A stretch of DNA of 64,000 bases from Taiwanofungus camphoratus (taxonomy: Eukaryota; Basidiomycota; Agaricomycetes; Polyporales; Taiwanofungaceae), in the NCBI GenBank assembly GCA_003999685.1, contig CP021223.1, forward strand, positions 1,116,001 through 1,180,000, in the 5' to 3' direction. The position numbers were made by a program, and so were the translations under genes. Each line of letters begins with the position of its first letter. Position 1 is the first letter of the stretch. Positions 11,490 through 21,821 of this stretch are shown in pieces. The notes under the pieces are model-generated. The model worked only from the letters and a program-made list of their open reading frames with translations, was not told the DNA's origin and ran no database searches.

Positions 11490-12917
11490 TTACTTGGCGG
11501 GTTTTTGGAAAAAGCTTGATATCTTTGCCATACCCTTTACATTTGCCTTCTTGAGTTTCTCCACCCCGTGAGAGGCCTTTGTTGATCCCTTCCGTTTCTT
11601 CTCATTAGCTGCAGCGTCCTTGTTCTGCAACTCCTTTATCTCAACTTTGTTTGCGCTCGTAGCCAAAAGAGCAGCAGTTTCATCTTCGGCAGCTCTGAGA
11701 TGAGCCTCCAATGCGGTGAAGCTTGGCAGGAACACATCATCAGTAACGAGCATCAGTCCGAGCTATAGTCCGTGAGTGCTTACTCGTATGATGTGAGTAA
11801 GGCCGTATAGAGTTCTTCGGAGATATATTGTGCAATGAGATCACAAGCTGCCCGAGTACGCGCAGCTGGAGAAAGATCGGGTGAGATGTATGTGTGCTTT
11901 ATCAGACCAAGATCGATACTGACACTGCAAGAGGGCTTCCTTCTCGTCTTCCATCAGGCCAACCTTGGCTAGATTCCGAGTTAGAGTCAGGGATGTTTCG
12001 AACACCCCGGGCATTGCCAGGCGTGCGACTTTCATTTGGAGATAGTTCTGAACTTTCAATGGTGAATATCGATAGACGGTAATGTCTGCAGTGATTTCTG
12101 CGCCAAGCATTCAGGATTTCGTAAGTCGCAAGAAAAGCGGCACTACCTTTCACGTCACAAATGCGCTTCATGGTACTCTGTATACAACCAAATGACTGGA
12201 GGTATAGAAGATCTCTTGACCAAGATGCATGTGAAGAATCCTTCGCACTATTTGATGGACACATGTTTGCTACTGCTTCCTCCAAGAGGTCTTCTGCCCG
12301 ACAGAAGTTCCCAGATGATCCATCGGCCTACACATTTGTTATTCGTTCCTTAGTCACTAAATCTGATATTGAACATATGCTCTTACTGGACACGTGCGAT
12401 GGAGGACAGGAAGGAGTATGAAAGCAGGATCAATGGGTGTCATGATAAGAAGCCTTCCATCTATTGATCCAATGAGGACAACACATTGGATCCACTGTAT
12501 TACTCACCGTTCAGAACCTCCCCCTCAGACATAAACCAGGTCCTTGGATTCGGAGGAGATACTACCTGTACCTCCAGAATAAAGCTTTGTTTGCTTGGTG
12601 ATTCGTAAGGAAGGAACAAAGCCGGAATGCCTACCCAAACAGAGATAAGCGTGATAAGTGTCTTATAATGAGTGCAATCACTTGTACAGAGGACTGACCA
12701 GTCCTTGGATGAAGCAATCTCAAGATGCGCAGTCCACCCTGCGACAGTTCCTCCTCAAGGATATCTTCGTCAAGTTTGGCCATCAATGTTTCAAGCACAG
12801 CTACATTGAGACATGGATTCGATTGAAAAAGGCGTCATTGATACGAAGTCTGTGGAAGACAGTCATATAAAAATATAGGTACATACCAGTAGGAAGAATG
12901 CCAACATGGCACGGCAT
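11490..12917 (-). CDS. RNH202: Ribonuclease H2 subunit B
   Basis: This is the non-catalytic B subunit of RNase H2, which removes single ribonucleotides and RNA-DNA hybrids. Eight exons (12917-12887, 12800-12699, 12630-12508, 12460-12387, 12327-12147, 12097-11924, 11865-11784, 11721-11490) close to 332 residues. The assembled protein has the family signatures: HVGILPT at the start, LRLLHPRTGIPALFLPYE, DGRLLIMTPIDPAFILLPVL, YRYSPLKVQNYLQMKVARLA, RAACDLIAQYISEELYTALL and SYDFTALEAHLRA. The tail GMAKISSFFQKPAK is a PCNA-binding peptide of the degenerate type known in RNASEH2B, lacking the leading Gln. It shares a roughly 200-base promoter with the divergent taspase-like gene. The start at MPCHVG is preferred because upstream reading frames lack family similarity. 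Confidence 0.9.
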
Positions 12918-13114
12918 ATTTCTGACTTTCAAGTCGCAATATGTTAGTATTCAAGAAAAGAGTGTTTGTCCTTTGAGTCGTCGCTGTAGCCGGATTCACC
13001 GCGCGGCTTGCCACAAGCGCGACCGCGTTCTGTGGTCTTGTTTGTACTTCGTGGCGCGCGCCCTGCACAGTGCACTCAGGCCGATTTCACAACAGTGCTA
13101 TCGCCCATTTGAAA
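12918..13114. promoter_or_regulatory. Compact bidirectional promoter (RNase H2B / taspase)
   Basis: Only 197 bases separate the two divergent start codons. The middle is GC-rich with CpG and GCGC words (CGTGGCGCGCGCCC, ACCGCGCGGCTTGCC). No clear TATA box is seen. Both transcripts must start here or overlap. Confidence 0.6.
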
Positions 13115-14819
13115 ATGGATGACCGATTCTACCTCATCGCAGTGCACGGCGGTGCAGGCTTTCATGCACAATCTTCGGAAGGCAAAGTTAAGAAGGCTCT
13201 GAGACTGTAAGTACCTTCCTGGCAGTGCGGCGTTCTCGCGTCTCATATTCTGTACGACGCATAAGAGCGTGTAAGCGAGGCTTGGCGTTGCTCGAGCAAG
13301 GGAGGTCGGCGGTTCACGTTGTCGAGGAAGCTATATGCATATTGGAAGACGACCCGTGTCTGAATGCAGGTCCGCATCATCTACTCTAGGAAAGCCCCGC
13401 GTCCCGGTCCTCAGGCTCCCTTGTCCAGGATACGGATCAAATTTGACGCTGAGTGGCCAGGTGGAATGCGATGCCTCTATCATGGATGGCCACAAAGGCG
13501 ATTTTGGAAGCGTTGGAGCTGTCTCAGGTATGAACAATCTCAAGTAGACCCTCTTACCATCAGCAAGACAGGTAGGCATGATCGATATGACTTAGGAATC
13601 AAGAACCCTATAAAACTGGCTGGGGCTATCCTCCAACATTCTTTCAATCCGGATCGTTTGGGCCGAATTCCACCGTTGTTTGTTGCCAAGCAGTTATTCT
13701 ATTAGATTTGGCTATAATTCATTTCTGATTGCAGAACACTTGTTTCTGGTGGTGCCCAACATTTCGCACAGCTTCAAGGTCTTAAATTAGTCTCGCCTGA
13801 ATCATTGATAGCACCGCGAGCCCAGCAAGAATGGTCAAGATGGAGACAAATGCTTGAACCCACTGATACTGTACATAGAGGCTCGGACAAGCCAGGAAGT
13901 ACGAACGTGCTCTACCTGGATCCTACGAGTGCTTCTACTCCGAACACTAGCACTTCATATGGCGGCATCCAAGACACCGTGGGCGCCATTGCTTGGAATG
14001 CCGAAGGAGCACTTGCAGCAGGAGTGTCTAGGTAACACCGTGCAATATTTTTCTCTAAGTTTGGACTCATTTGATGATGCCTGCTGATGTTCAGTGGTGG
14101 ACTGTTACTGAAAGATTCTGGCCGCATCGGTGAAGTAGTAGCTTCACATTTCTTTATCAGGAGTATGGACTTATCTGGTAATACCCCATGGCTACGCACA
14201 TTTCACTTGTCACCGTTTCAGGCTGCTGTCTATGGAGCAGGATGCTGGGCGAAGCAGCCTTTGGCAGTGTCAGCTCGTGGGGTCGCATGTAGCGTGTCTG
14301 GTTACATCCTATTCCTTTCGGGGCTGCGAATGACAAGCCTTATGAGAAACTTTCGGCGTTACAGGCGCAGGCGAATATATTATCCGGTCTCTGCTTGCAA
14401 AGTCCATTGGAGATGCCGTGTATGAGTCCGACCGGGGTGATACGCACTCTGACATTCAGCAAGTACTTGATAAACATTTCTCCAGTAGGTGTAGTTCTAC
14501 TATTTTGGTTGTCAGGATCGACTGCTCACCGCGATGTATAGCGGTACGACATGGCAATGATCAACGTGAATCTTCGGCAGGATTGCTCCTGCTGCTCAAG
14601 GAGCAAGGTGCTTCCAGCGATGTCATACGTAAGTATATTGATAGTTAGAGAATCCCGACCCACCCTCAGTTCGTTCGATGTCGCTTTGTTCCCGCAGCCC
14701 GCCTGTGGTGTGCGTTCACTACGGAAAGCATGGCTGTTGCGTATGCCTCTTCCTTAGACCCCAAGCCCAAGGTATATCATCTTGCCTTTCCGAGTCGATC
14801 TTTGCACCACAAGCATTGA
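13115..14819 (+). CDS. TASP1: Threonine aspartase (taspase 1-like, Ntn hydrolase of the asparaginase-2 family)
   Basis: The protein begins MDDRFYLIAVHGGAGFHAQS, the asparaginase-2 family opening. Well-supported exons are 13115-13206, 13266-13369, 13429-13527, 13596-13677, 13735-14031 and 14095-14134, then one from 14222. They carry YGSNLTLSGQVECDASIMDG, FGSVGAVSG, IKNPIKLAGAIL and the key GGIQDTVGAIAWNAEGALAA followed by SSGGLLLKDSGRIGE and AAVYGAGCWA. The Thr of DTVGA is the expected autoprocessing nucleophile. GGLLLKDSGRIG and the C-terminal TTESMAVAYAS agree with taspase 1 rather than plain asparaginase. Joins between about 14290 and 14700 are uncertain. In animals taspase 1 cleaves MLL and TFIIA after Asp; substrates in fungi are not known to me. 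Confidence 0.85.
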
Positions 14820-15664
14820 CACATGCGTACGTGATGCGGCTTCCAGGCTCTTATTCTACATCGGCCAGAACAGTACCGCACGGATACTAGCTCTGTGTAT
14901 ATCACGGCTTTACCGTTGAGTAGAGTCTGAACGCGGTATTTTGGAGCGTTCATGCGACTACATTGGGACCAACTTGCGGGAGAAGCATGAAGAGAAACAT
15001 GAAGAGAAGTCTAGGACATTGATGCGCCCATTATCATTGTAATGCGGCTTCAGCCATTATTCAGAAACTGCGGTGATGCATTGTTTTGGGAAGTCTGCGC
15101 CCAAGTTTTGTTTCATTAACAAAATGTTGAAAAGCCATTTCATTCATTGCGATATCTAGTGCTGTGCCTACGAAGACGACATCGTGCCTAGTATTGGCGT
15201 GAATATGAAATGATGACTTGATAACGATGGCATGCTGTCATGCAGTACCTTGCGTCAAATTAATCAACTTCGAACGATGACCTTCCAGCAGTTTAGTTCA
15301 AAAGTATACAATAATATCGATGACACTTTGGAAATAATTCGCCATAAAGAGTGGTCAGGACCCGAACAGCTGTTATCTACCATTCGAAGTCAGTCCGCTG
15401 CCGTTATTATTGTTAGCGCAAGAAGCCGTGGAGAGCGGAAGAGATGACCCTTGTATGGGAGACGGTGTCTGTATCGTCGGTGCAAGGGAGATTGGCCGGG
15501 CAGCATTGAGACGCTGGAGAGTTTTGATGGGAAATTTCGTGCTAGACGACAAAAGGGAAAATCAGCACTGGGTCAAATCACACGGCGTCTGCAATGGAAC
15601 GCCCTCAATTAGACATCTTCGATACAATTAGACAAGCTCCCAGCTCCGTGAGATCTCATGTGCT
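14820..15664. other. Intergenic; one unassigned reading frame
   Basis: This region lies between the taspase-like gene and the Tfb4 3' end. A plus-strand stretch at about 15277-15447 reads MTFQQFSSKVYNNIDDTLEI and continues with IIRHKEWSGPEQLLSTIRS, which looks protein-like and ends near a weak donor. I could not extend it into a gene or recognise it. Confidence 0.3.
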
Positions 15665-16927
15665 CTACTCGAATGCAAATTGCAGAATGATCACTCTCAG
15701 CAAGTATCCTGAACTTGTGTAGTAAGAGATAACAAGGAACATGACTTGCCGACATGTGGAACAGACAGGTACCGGTTGGCAGAAAACTGATGATGATGGT
15801 TTGAGTAGCGAAACAAACCTCAAGGTTGGGGACATGCTTACTCGATAAACAGACGGAGCAGACAAATCCAATGTCCACAATTCTCTTATGACAAAAGCAT
15901 GCCGCTCTGAAGTCAATCTTGTCTTGAGTTGGCACTGAGAGCAACTGACGAATGCTAGGTGAAGGTAGAAAGGACATCTAACCAACGCATGAGCATACTA
16001 GTACCTGAAGGGGCGCGATGACCCACTGTCAGGTATTGGAGTAGAGCATCAGGTCGGTCAAGAGAAATGTACGATCCTCCAGTCAGATGGGCTGCTTGTT
16101 GCAAGAATATACTCTCCGGACCATATACTTTACATATGTCTATCGTCACTTTCTAAGTGATAGAAGGTTTCAAGGGATCCCTAGGCGATACTTGACAAGA
16201 GGCTTACAAGTTTCTGGGCAGAGAATATGGAGTTCATGATAGGGATATAAGACGATGATTGATCCGGAGACACAGATAATACTAGTATCCGGGGGTCTAA
16301 CTGGACTGTTTGTTCGTCTGTTCGCGCGGATGATGATGCAATGGGTGTAGTTGTTCGGTTGATATCTATTGAAACAATCAAACCCCCGTATTCTACGATT
16401 GGGCTGTATGCTCACAACATAGCGACTTTGTGAGAGCACCGACAAGACCAATGGGCTCTATTGAAAATGTAGAGTCACGTTGAAGTATCTAGAAGGACGA
16501 CAAACCTTGTTCCCCAAGCGCTCCAAAAGCTTCCACCTGGTCCAATATAGACCTGATCACCGTTGCGTCAAGTATTCTAAAGGGACGGTACGTATTCGCA
16601 TCAGCTGTAGCGGCCCCCTCCTCGGTACCCTCGCTTGTAGAGGAGTACAGCATTATACTGGACGGCCATGGGTGTGAACGGTGTGAACCGATGGCTCAGC
16701 TACTTGACAGAACTCGACACTACTGACCTGCGTCCGGGTAACGCGCCAAACACAGCAAGCGTGTTCCCATCTTTACATGCAATATGCGCGTTCAGGAATG
16801 CAAGCAGCTGCGATAGAAATGATCCGAGCGAAAGGGAATGCGGTTCTCGGTTCGCGGACTTGGAGGAGAGGTGCCATTGAGTCGGGGAGAGATCGACGAT
16901 GACACTCAGATGCGAAGCTCTATCCAT
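15665..16927 (-). CDS. TFB4: TFIIH core subunit Tfb4 (p34/GTF2H3)
   Basis: Tfb4 is a structural subunit of TFIIH, used in RNA polymerase II initiation and nucleotide excision repair. Exons 16927-16728, 16657-16506, 16457-16416, 16365-16208, 16152-16027, 15977-15842 and 15786-15750 are well supported. The von Willebrand A-like domain starts MDRASHLSVIVDLSPTQWHL and includes LDPRILVLSVSPDQ, IPIMNSIFSAQKL, VTIDICKVYGPESIFLQQAA and HLTGGSYISLDRPDALLQYL. The zinc-binding end is DKIDFRAACFCHKRIVDIGF, CSVCLS, IFCQPVPVCSTC. After that Cys the DNA reads CG|GCAAGT, a candidate GC-AG donor. Reading through instead gives a stop at 15665 and 311 residues, so the last 20-30 residues are unsure. Confidence 0.92.
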
Positions 16928-17285
16928 CGGTATCTTTTCCCGGTCGATTCAAGTTTCAGAGAACTACGTGAGTTGCCACAAGGTCGCCAGATGAGAGCCC
17001 AGCTCAAGCTTCATACATACATATGCCCACGAAGGACGAATTGAATGCTCTGCAGGTTCCTCAAAGATCGACAGGCCGCATCACGTGCACCGCACGTAGC
17101 GAGCGCTTAATAATAGTAGTCTGCGTACCCAGTGCCTTGCTTGTGAGTACTACTGGTATGAAGGAAGCATAAGAAATTGGCTTTTCGTCGTCGTTTTTGA
17201 TGACAGAAGATCACTATATCGTAATCATATAGTGGCCAATAAACTGTCCGTCTGACATACGGAACCACCAACTTTCTCACCATCC
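16928..17285. other. Tfb4 upstream region
   Basis: This holds the Tfb4 promoter and the SNAPC3 gene 3' end. It contains CACGTGC-type E-box words (ATCACGTGCACC near 17081-17092). No gene is seen. Confidence 0.4.
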
Positions 17286-19331
17286 TCATCCTCCCCATCC
17301 GTGTTCATGCTTGGGCAGCGGTACCACCCGGACGCACTCGCCGTCAGGGCCTTTCGGTATCCCCATCCATCTCCAGCACGGTCCACATATGACAAATGGA
17401 CTTTCGCCAAGCCTGATATCCCCGACGATCGCGTGAACGGCAGGAACCTTATTGCATGCACGGCACAAATCGAGCAGGGGTGGTGTAATTTGCGTGGTAA
17501 GTGGGTAGGCAGGTAGCGCGGGGTCACCAGGGTGGTGAAGCCTGTGCGTCAGGTACATTTGTTAGCTAGAGAAGCTCGAGCAGGGAACGGCACATAGGAC
17601 GTACCGGATCTGATCGACGACGAAGAAGTGCTCACAGTTGCCATGATGCAGCAGCCAATAGGGTTCGTGCAGCCGCAGCGACAGGGAGCTGAACGTCGTA
17701 TCATGCATGGCAGAGCCCTTCGTCAGAGGCGAGCGTTTGTCCTTATCACCTGGTAGCGCGCTCAGAAGTTTTATAAGTTTTCTGACAGACCGTTTCAGAT
17801 TGACAGTCAGTGATGTTTCCCTGGCTGCAACTCGAGGGAAGAAATCTTACTCGGAATAGTCCTCAACGCTCTGGCCATCGCCATACACTGTTCCCTCGAT
17901 ACACGCTGCACACCCCGTGCTGCCCTCCGGCCGTCTGCGGTCGGCGCTGGGCGACAGCTCGTAAGTCGGCGTTTCACCAGTGTCATCCACGCTCTCTTTG
18001 GGTATTTCGTTTGAAATGCATGGGATTATTTCGAATAGGTCTCCAAGTGTCTGCGAGGAAAGTAGAACATGTTGCGATGACCGAGAAAGAAGTCGATGGC
18101 CCCAGGAAAGCTTATTGAAAATCGTGACGAAGAGTAGCGCTTCATGAGCGTTCGAAGAGCTGGTTCCCACTCCAAAATGTTTCTATCAGACCCCGTCAGG
18201 GGAGCGGTACATCAGATAAAAGAAACGGACGAACAGTATGAATCAGAGTATTATGATCAGAGTGTTTTGGCGGCCGAATGAAGGACGCTGAATGGAGCGT
18301 CAAACTGCGACAACGGTCGCTCAGTCAGTGGTCACGACGTGATACGATATAGGGCAAACTAACGGCCAGCTCTTCAGCTGGACGCTGTCCAACTTCAGTC
18401 TAAACGCTGTGACCTCAGCATGTTCCTCTGCGGGTTCTGGTAAGGTTGTTCTTTTCCTTTTCCTCCGACCGGACGGGTCGGCAGTTTCGTAAATTGAATG
18501 CACGATGGCCTCATGGGTTCTCATAACATGGGCCATCAGTCTTGGATTTTGTATTACATCATGGAGGGAACTTCTGAGATCGTCAACACTGTTCTAGTGA
18601 TGTAAACGTAAGCCAACGGCTAATTAGAAAGGACTCGACAACAGGAGGCATCAGTCCACCCCAGCTTTGGACACCTGTTCAGACGACACAAGGTGACTTC
18701 GACGGGGAATCAATCCCGTTCTGGGGATTCGATGGAGGTTAGAGCTATCCTCAAAAAGATAACACCCCTGGGCTTCGTGTAAAACAAATGATACGTCAAA
18801 GCTAGGTTCTCAGATGTCTATGCCAGTGGTCCTATTCGAATCAGAAAAGATAATCATTGGACATCCATGGCAGCGTGATCGAGTCTAGCCCGGACAAATT
18901 GTCCATCCTTTCTCCGCAAAACGTAGCAGCGCTGATAGGACCGAGGAAGGAGGAACTTGCTTAGACAAGACACACGAGGTGACAGTCCATTTTCATAGTC
19001 TCCCTATGCTGGGTCGGACCTAAGTGCGCCGTACCCAACTCAAATTCCCCAAAAACATTTCTTCTGGTTTCGAAGGTGCTGATAGAAATACACGAACGCA
19101 CCTACATTCTGTTTCTATTGACGCCTTCTCAGCGGGTGACAAACTCGACCATGGTTCTCTAGTAGCAATGCCACGTATAGAACTGGAAGAGGTGCTGAAC
19201 AATTGGCAAGATGGCTGATCGTTTGAACCCAACTCCAGCTGGGCCGCGTATTCCAGGAATTTGGATGCTTGGATGGACTCCGAAGGGGGCCCAAAATGAG
19301 ACTCATGTGCTTGTCCTTGACCAATATTCAT
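17286..19331 (-). CDS. SNAPC3: SNAPC3/SNAP50 family protein (snRNA-activating complex subunit 3)
   Basis: The C-terminal half is clear: PYWLLHHGNCEHFFVVDQIR, then YLTHRLHHPGDPALPAYPLT and TQITPPLLDLCRACNKVPAV, VGDIRLGESPFVICGPCW, and VVPLPKHEHGWGG at the stop. The two CxxC pairs (CRAC and CGPC) fit the SNAP50 zinc-binding C-terminus. Upstream exons at about 18170-17870 (LLSSQTLGDLFEIIPCISNE) and 18536-18363 (HEAIVHSIYETADPSGRRKR) belong to the same gene. The first exon probably starts MNIGQGQAHESHFGPPSESI at 19331; an in-frame ATG at 19532 also exists. Exons between 19080 and 18540 were not resolved. In animals the complex drives snRNA gene transcription by binding the proximal sequence element. 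Its role in fungi is less established, so the function is inferred. Confidence 0.82.
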
Positions 19332-19877
19332 AACTGTACCTGTGAATGAGGAACGAAAGTGGCGGGTGTAGACAGGTGTGTAGACGCTGCTCAGTGGCCT
19401 CTGAAGCAAATTGATCGGAAGAAATGTTCCTCTCCACGTGAACACTTCCGGTAACCGCGGTCCTTGCTGCCGGAAGCTGTTGAGAATCCAGCCACGGCGG
19501 TGCAACACCACTGACGGCGACAACAACGCCATAAAGTTGCAAAAGAAAAAGAAAAGAGGACAATACTACCCTCCATTGACCGTCTATCCGAATGGGCACA
19601 ACGCTACAGCTGTTTCTACACTTCAACGTCTACGCGATTCTTCAAGTGCTCACCGGATCAACTACCCCGCACCTCCCCGCCCAATGCGCCCCTTCCCCAT
19701 CACGTGGGTCTGGGGACGCCGGAGAGGTCCAGCAGTCGGGTTCTGACCGTCCGGCTCCTCTTTCTCACTTTCTCGGTAACTGTTGTATCCCGATACCGAC
19801 TCAGAAAAAGCTATATCTCGTACAGGTAGTCGTCGGAAGGACTGACTGGTCTTCCTCAGTGAACTGAGCTTGGACAG
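19332..19877. promoter_or_regulatory. Divergent promoter region (SNAPC3-like / 2-methylcitrate dehydratase)
   Basis: This is a 546-base gap between divergent start codons. It contains a plus-strand A-rich run near 19540-19555 and a CACGTGG E-box word near 19699-19705. The TATA-like word GCTATATCTC at about 19810 lies about 70 bases upstream of the downstream start codon. Confidence 0.45.
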
Positions 19878-21821
19878 ATGTTGTCGACGGCGCGTGCTTC
19901 CCTTCCCCGGACTTGTACCAGGAGACCTCTATCTCGTGTGCAGACTGCTGCTATTTCTTCGATTTCTATCACTCGATCTCCGCCCATCCATCGACCATCT
20001 CTCTCTTTATCAGCATCTTCGCCCAGAATCACTCCTGCTATTTGTCGCAGCATGTCCAGCCACGCTGAATCCGCCGTGCGCCCGGAGCCTGATCAGGTCC
20101 TCCAGGACATTGCGGATTACGTCCACAGCTACAACATCAAGTCAGATTTGGCCTGGGAGACCGCACGGTTGTGCTTGATTGACACAATCGGGTGCGGACT
20201 CGAAGGACTTAGGTTCGAAGCTTGCGCACGGCTGCTTGGACCAGTCGTAGAAGGGACTGTAGTGCCGAATGGTTTGTTACGTCTCAGTGCACATTTTTGG
20301 TTTTGCTAACACCTCATGGACCGTCTATCCCATTCCCAGGTACAAGGGTTCCAGGCACGAACTATCAACTTGATCCCATTCGGGGAGCCTTCAACATCGG
20401 CACTCAAATCCGCTGGCTCGATTTCAACGATTGCTTCCTGGCTGCTGAATGGGGTCACCCTTCCGACAATCTCGGGGCCATTCTGGCTGTAGCCGATCAC
20501 CTCGCTCGTAAAGGGGAGCCTCTAACTGTCAAGGACATCCTTGAGGGTATGATCAAGGCTCATGAGATCCAGGGTTGCCTCGCGCTGCTGAATTCCTTCA
20601 ATCGCGTTGGCCTGGACCACGTTGTTTTGGTGAAAGTTGCGAGCACCGCCGTCGTGTCGAAGCTGCTGTAAGTGATAACCCTTGATTCCTAGTACAGCCG
20701 CAGGCGCAAGTTTATGCCGAACCCTTACTTCATGGACACTTAATCGAACCTTATCCAGAGGCCTGACTCGCGCGCAGACAATTGATGCTATCTCACAGGC
20801 ATGGGTCGACGGTCAATCTCTCCGCACATACCGACACGCGCCCAACACAGGATCTCGCAAATCGTGGGCAGCTGGTGATGCCTGTTCACGCGCCGTCAAT
20901 CTTGCCTACTTGGTCAAGAAAGGCGAGAAGGGCATGCCCTCTGTCCTTACAGCCAAGACATGGGGCTTCTATGATGTCCTTTTCAAGGTAACTCTGTCAC
21001 ATTGTATTGAATTCAGGCATATTTTTATCTTGATGTCCAATACCGTAGGGAAAGCCCTTTGAGTTCCAGACGCCGTACTCGTCCTACATCATGGAGAATG
21101 TCCTTTTCAAGATCTCCTACCCCGCCGAGTTCCACGCCCAGACCGCCGTAGAAGCCGCGCACATTATCTATGCTAAACTGAGAGCAATGGGTAAGACCAG
21201 TAACGACATCAAGAGTATCCGTATTAGGACGCAGGAGGCCGCCATGCGTATCATCAACAAGCGAGGGCCGCTGGACAACTTTGCTGACCGAGAGTAAGCC
21301 GTGCATCTCGTGAAAGTGCGCCGGTCTAATATCGGCGATGTGCAGCCATGATATCAACTACATGGTCGCCTATCCGCTGATATTTGGTGAACTCACCTCC
21401 CAGTCATATACCGATGAGGCAGCGGCAGATCCTCGTATCGACGTGCTCCGTGCCAAGATCACTTGCATCGAGGAGAAGACTTACAGCGTAGACTACCACG
21501 ATCCCGCCAAGCGATCTATCTCGAATGCGCTTCTGGTCGAGCTTAACGACGGCACAGTTTTGGACGAGGTCGAAGTAGAGTATCCCGTAGGACACAAGCG
21601 CAGAAGGACCGAAGGTACACCGCTGTTACTACAAAAGTTCAAGAACCACATTGCGCCACACTTTGATGAGGCTCAGCAGAAGAGGTAAGTGTATATACAT
21701 CGGACAAGTAGACAGTTCTGACTATTGCGACTTGTTCAGGATCCTGGACACCGTGAATGACTCAGCGAACCTATTCAAACTGCCCGCAGACAAGTTCACG
21801 GACCTGTTCGTGAAGCTGTGA
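19878..21821 (+). CDS. 2-methylcitrate dehydratase (PrpD/MmgE family), mitochondrial
   Basis: This enzyme dehydrates 2-methylcitrate to 2-methyl-cis-aconitate in the methylcitrate cycle for propionyl-CoA. Six exons (19878-20271, 20340-20667, 20759-20987, 21049-21293, 21346-21684, 21740-21821) close to 538 residues. The first 55 residues are rich in Arg and Ser without acids, as expected of a mitochondrial presequence. PrpD hallmarks follow: [146 protein letters not shown] and [15 protein letters not shown]. The assignment is firm; the exact start among nearby Met codons is less so. Confidence 0.95.
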
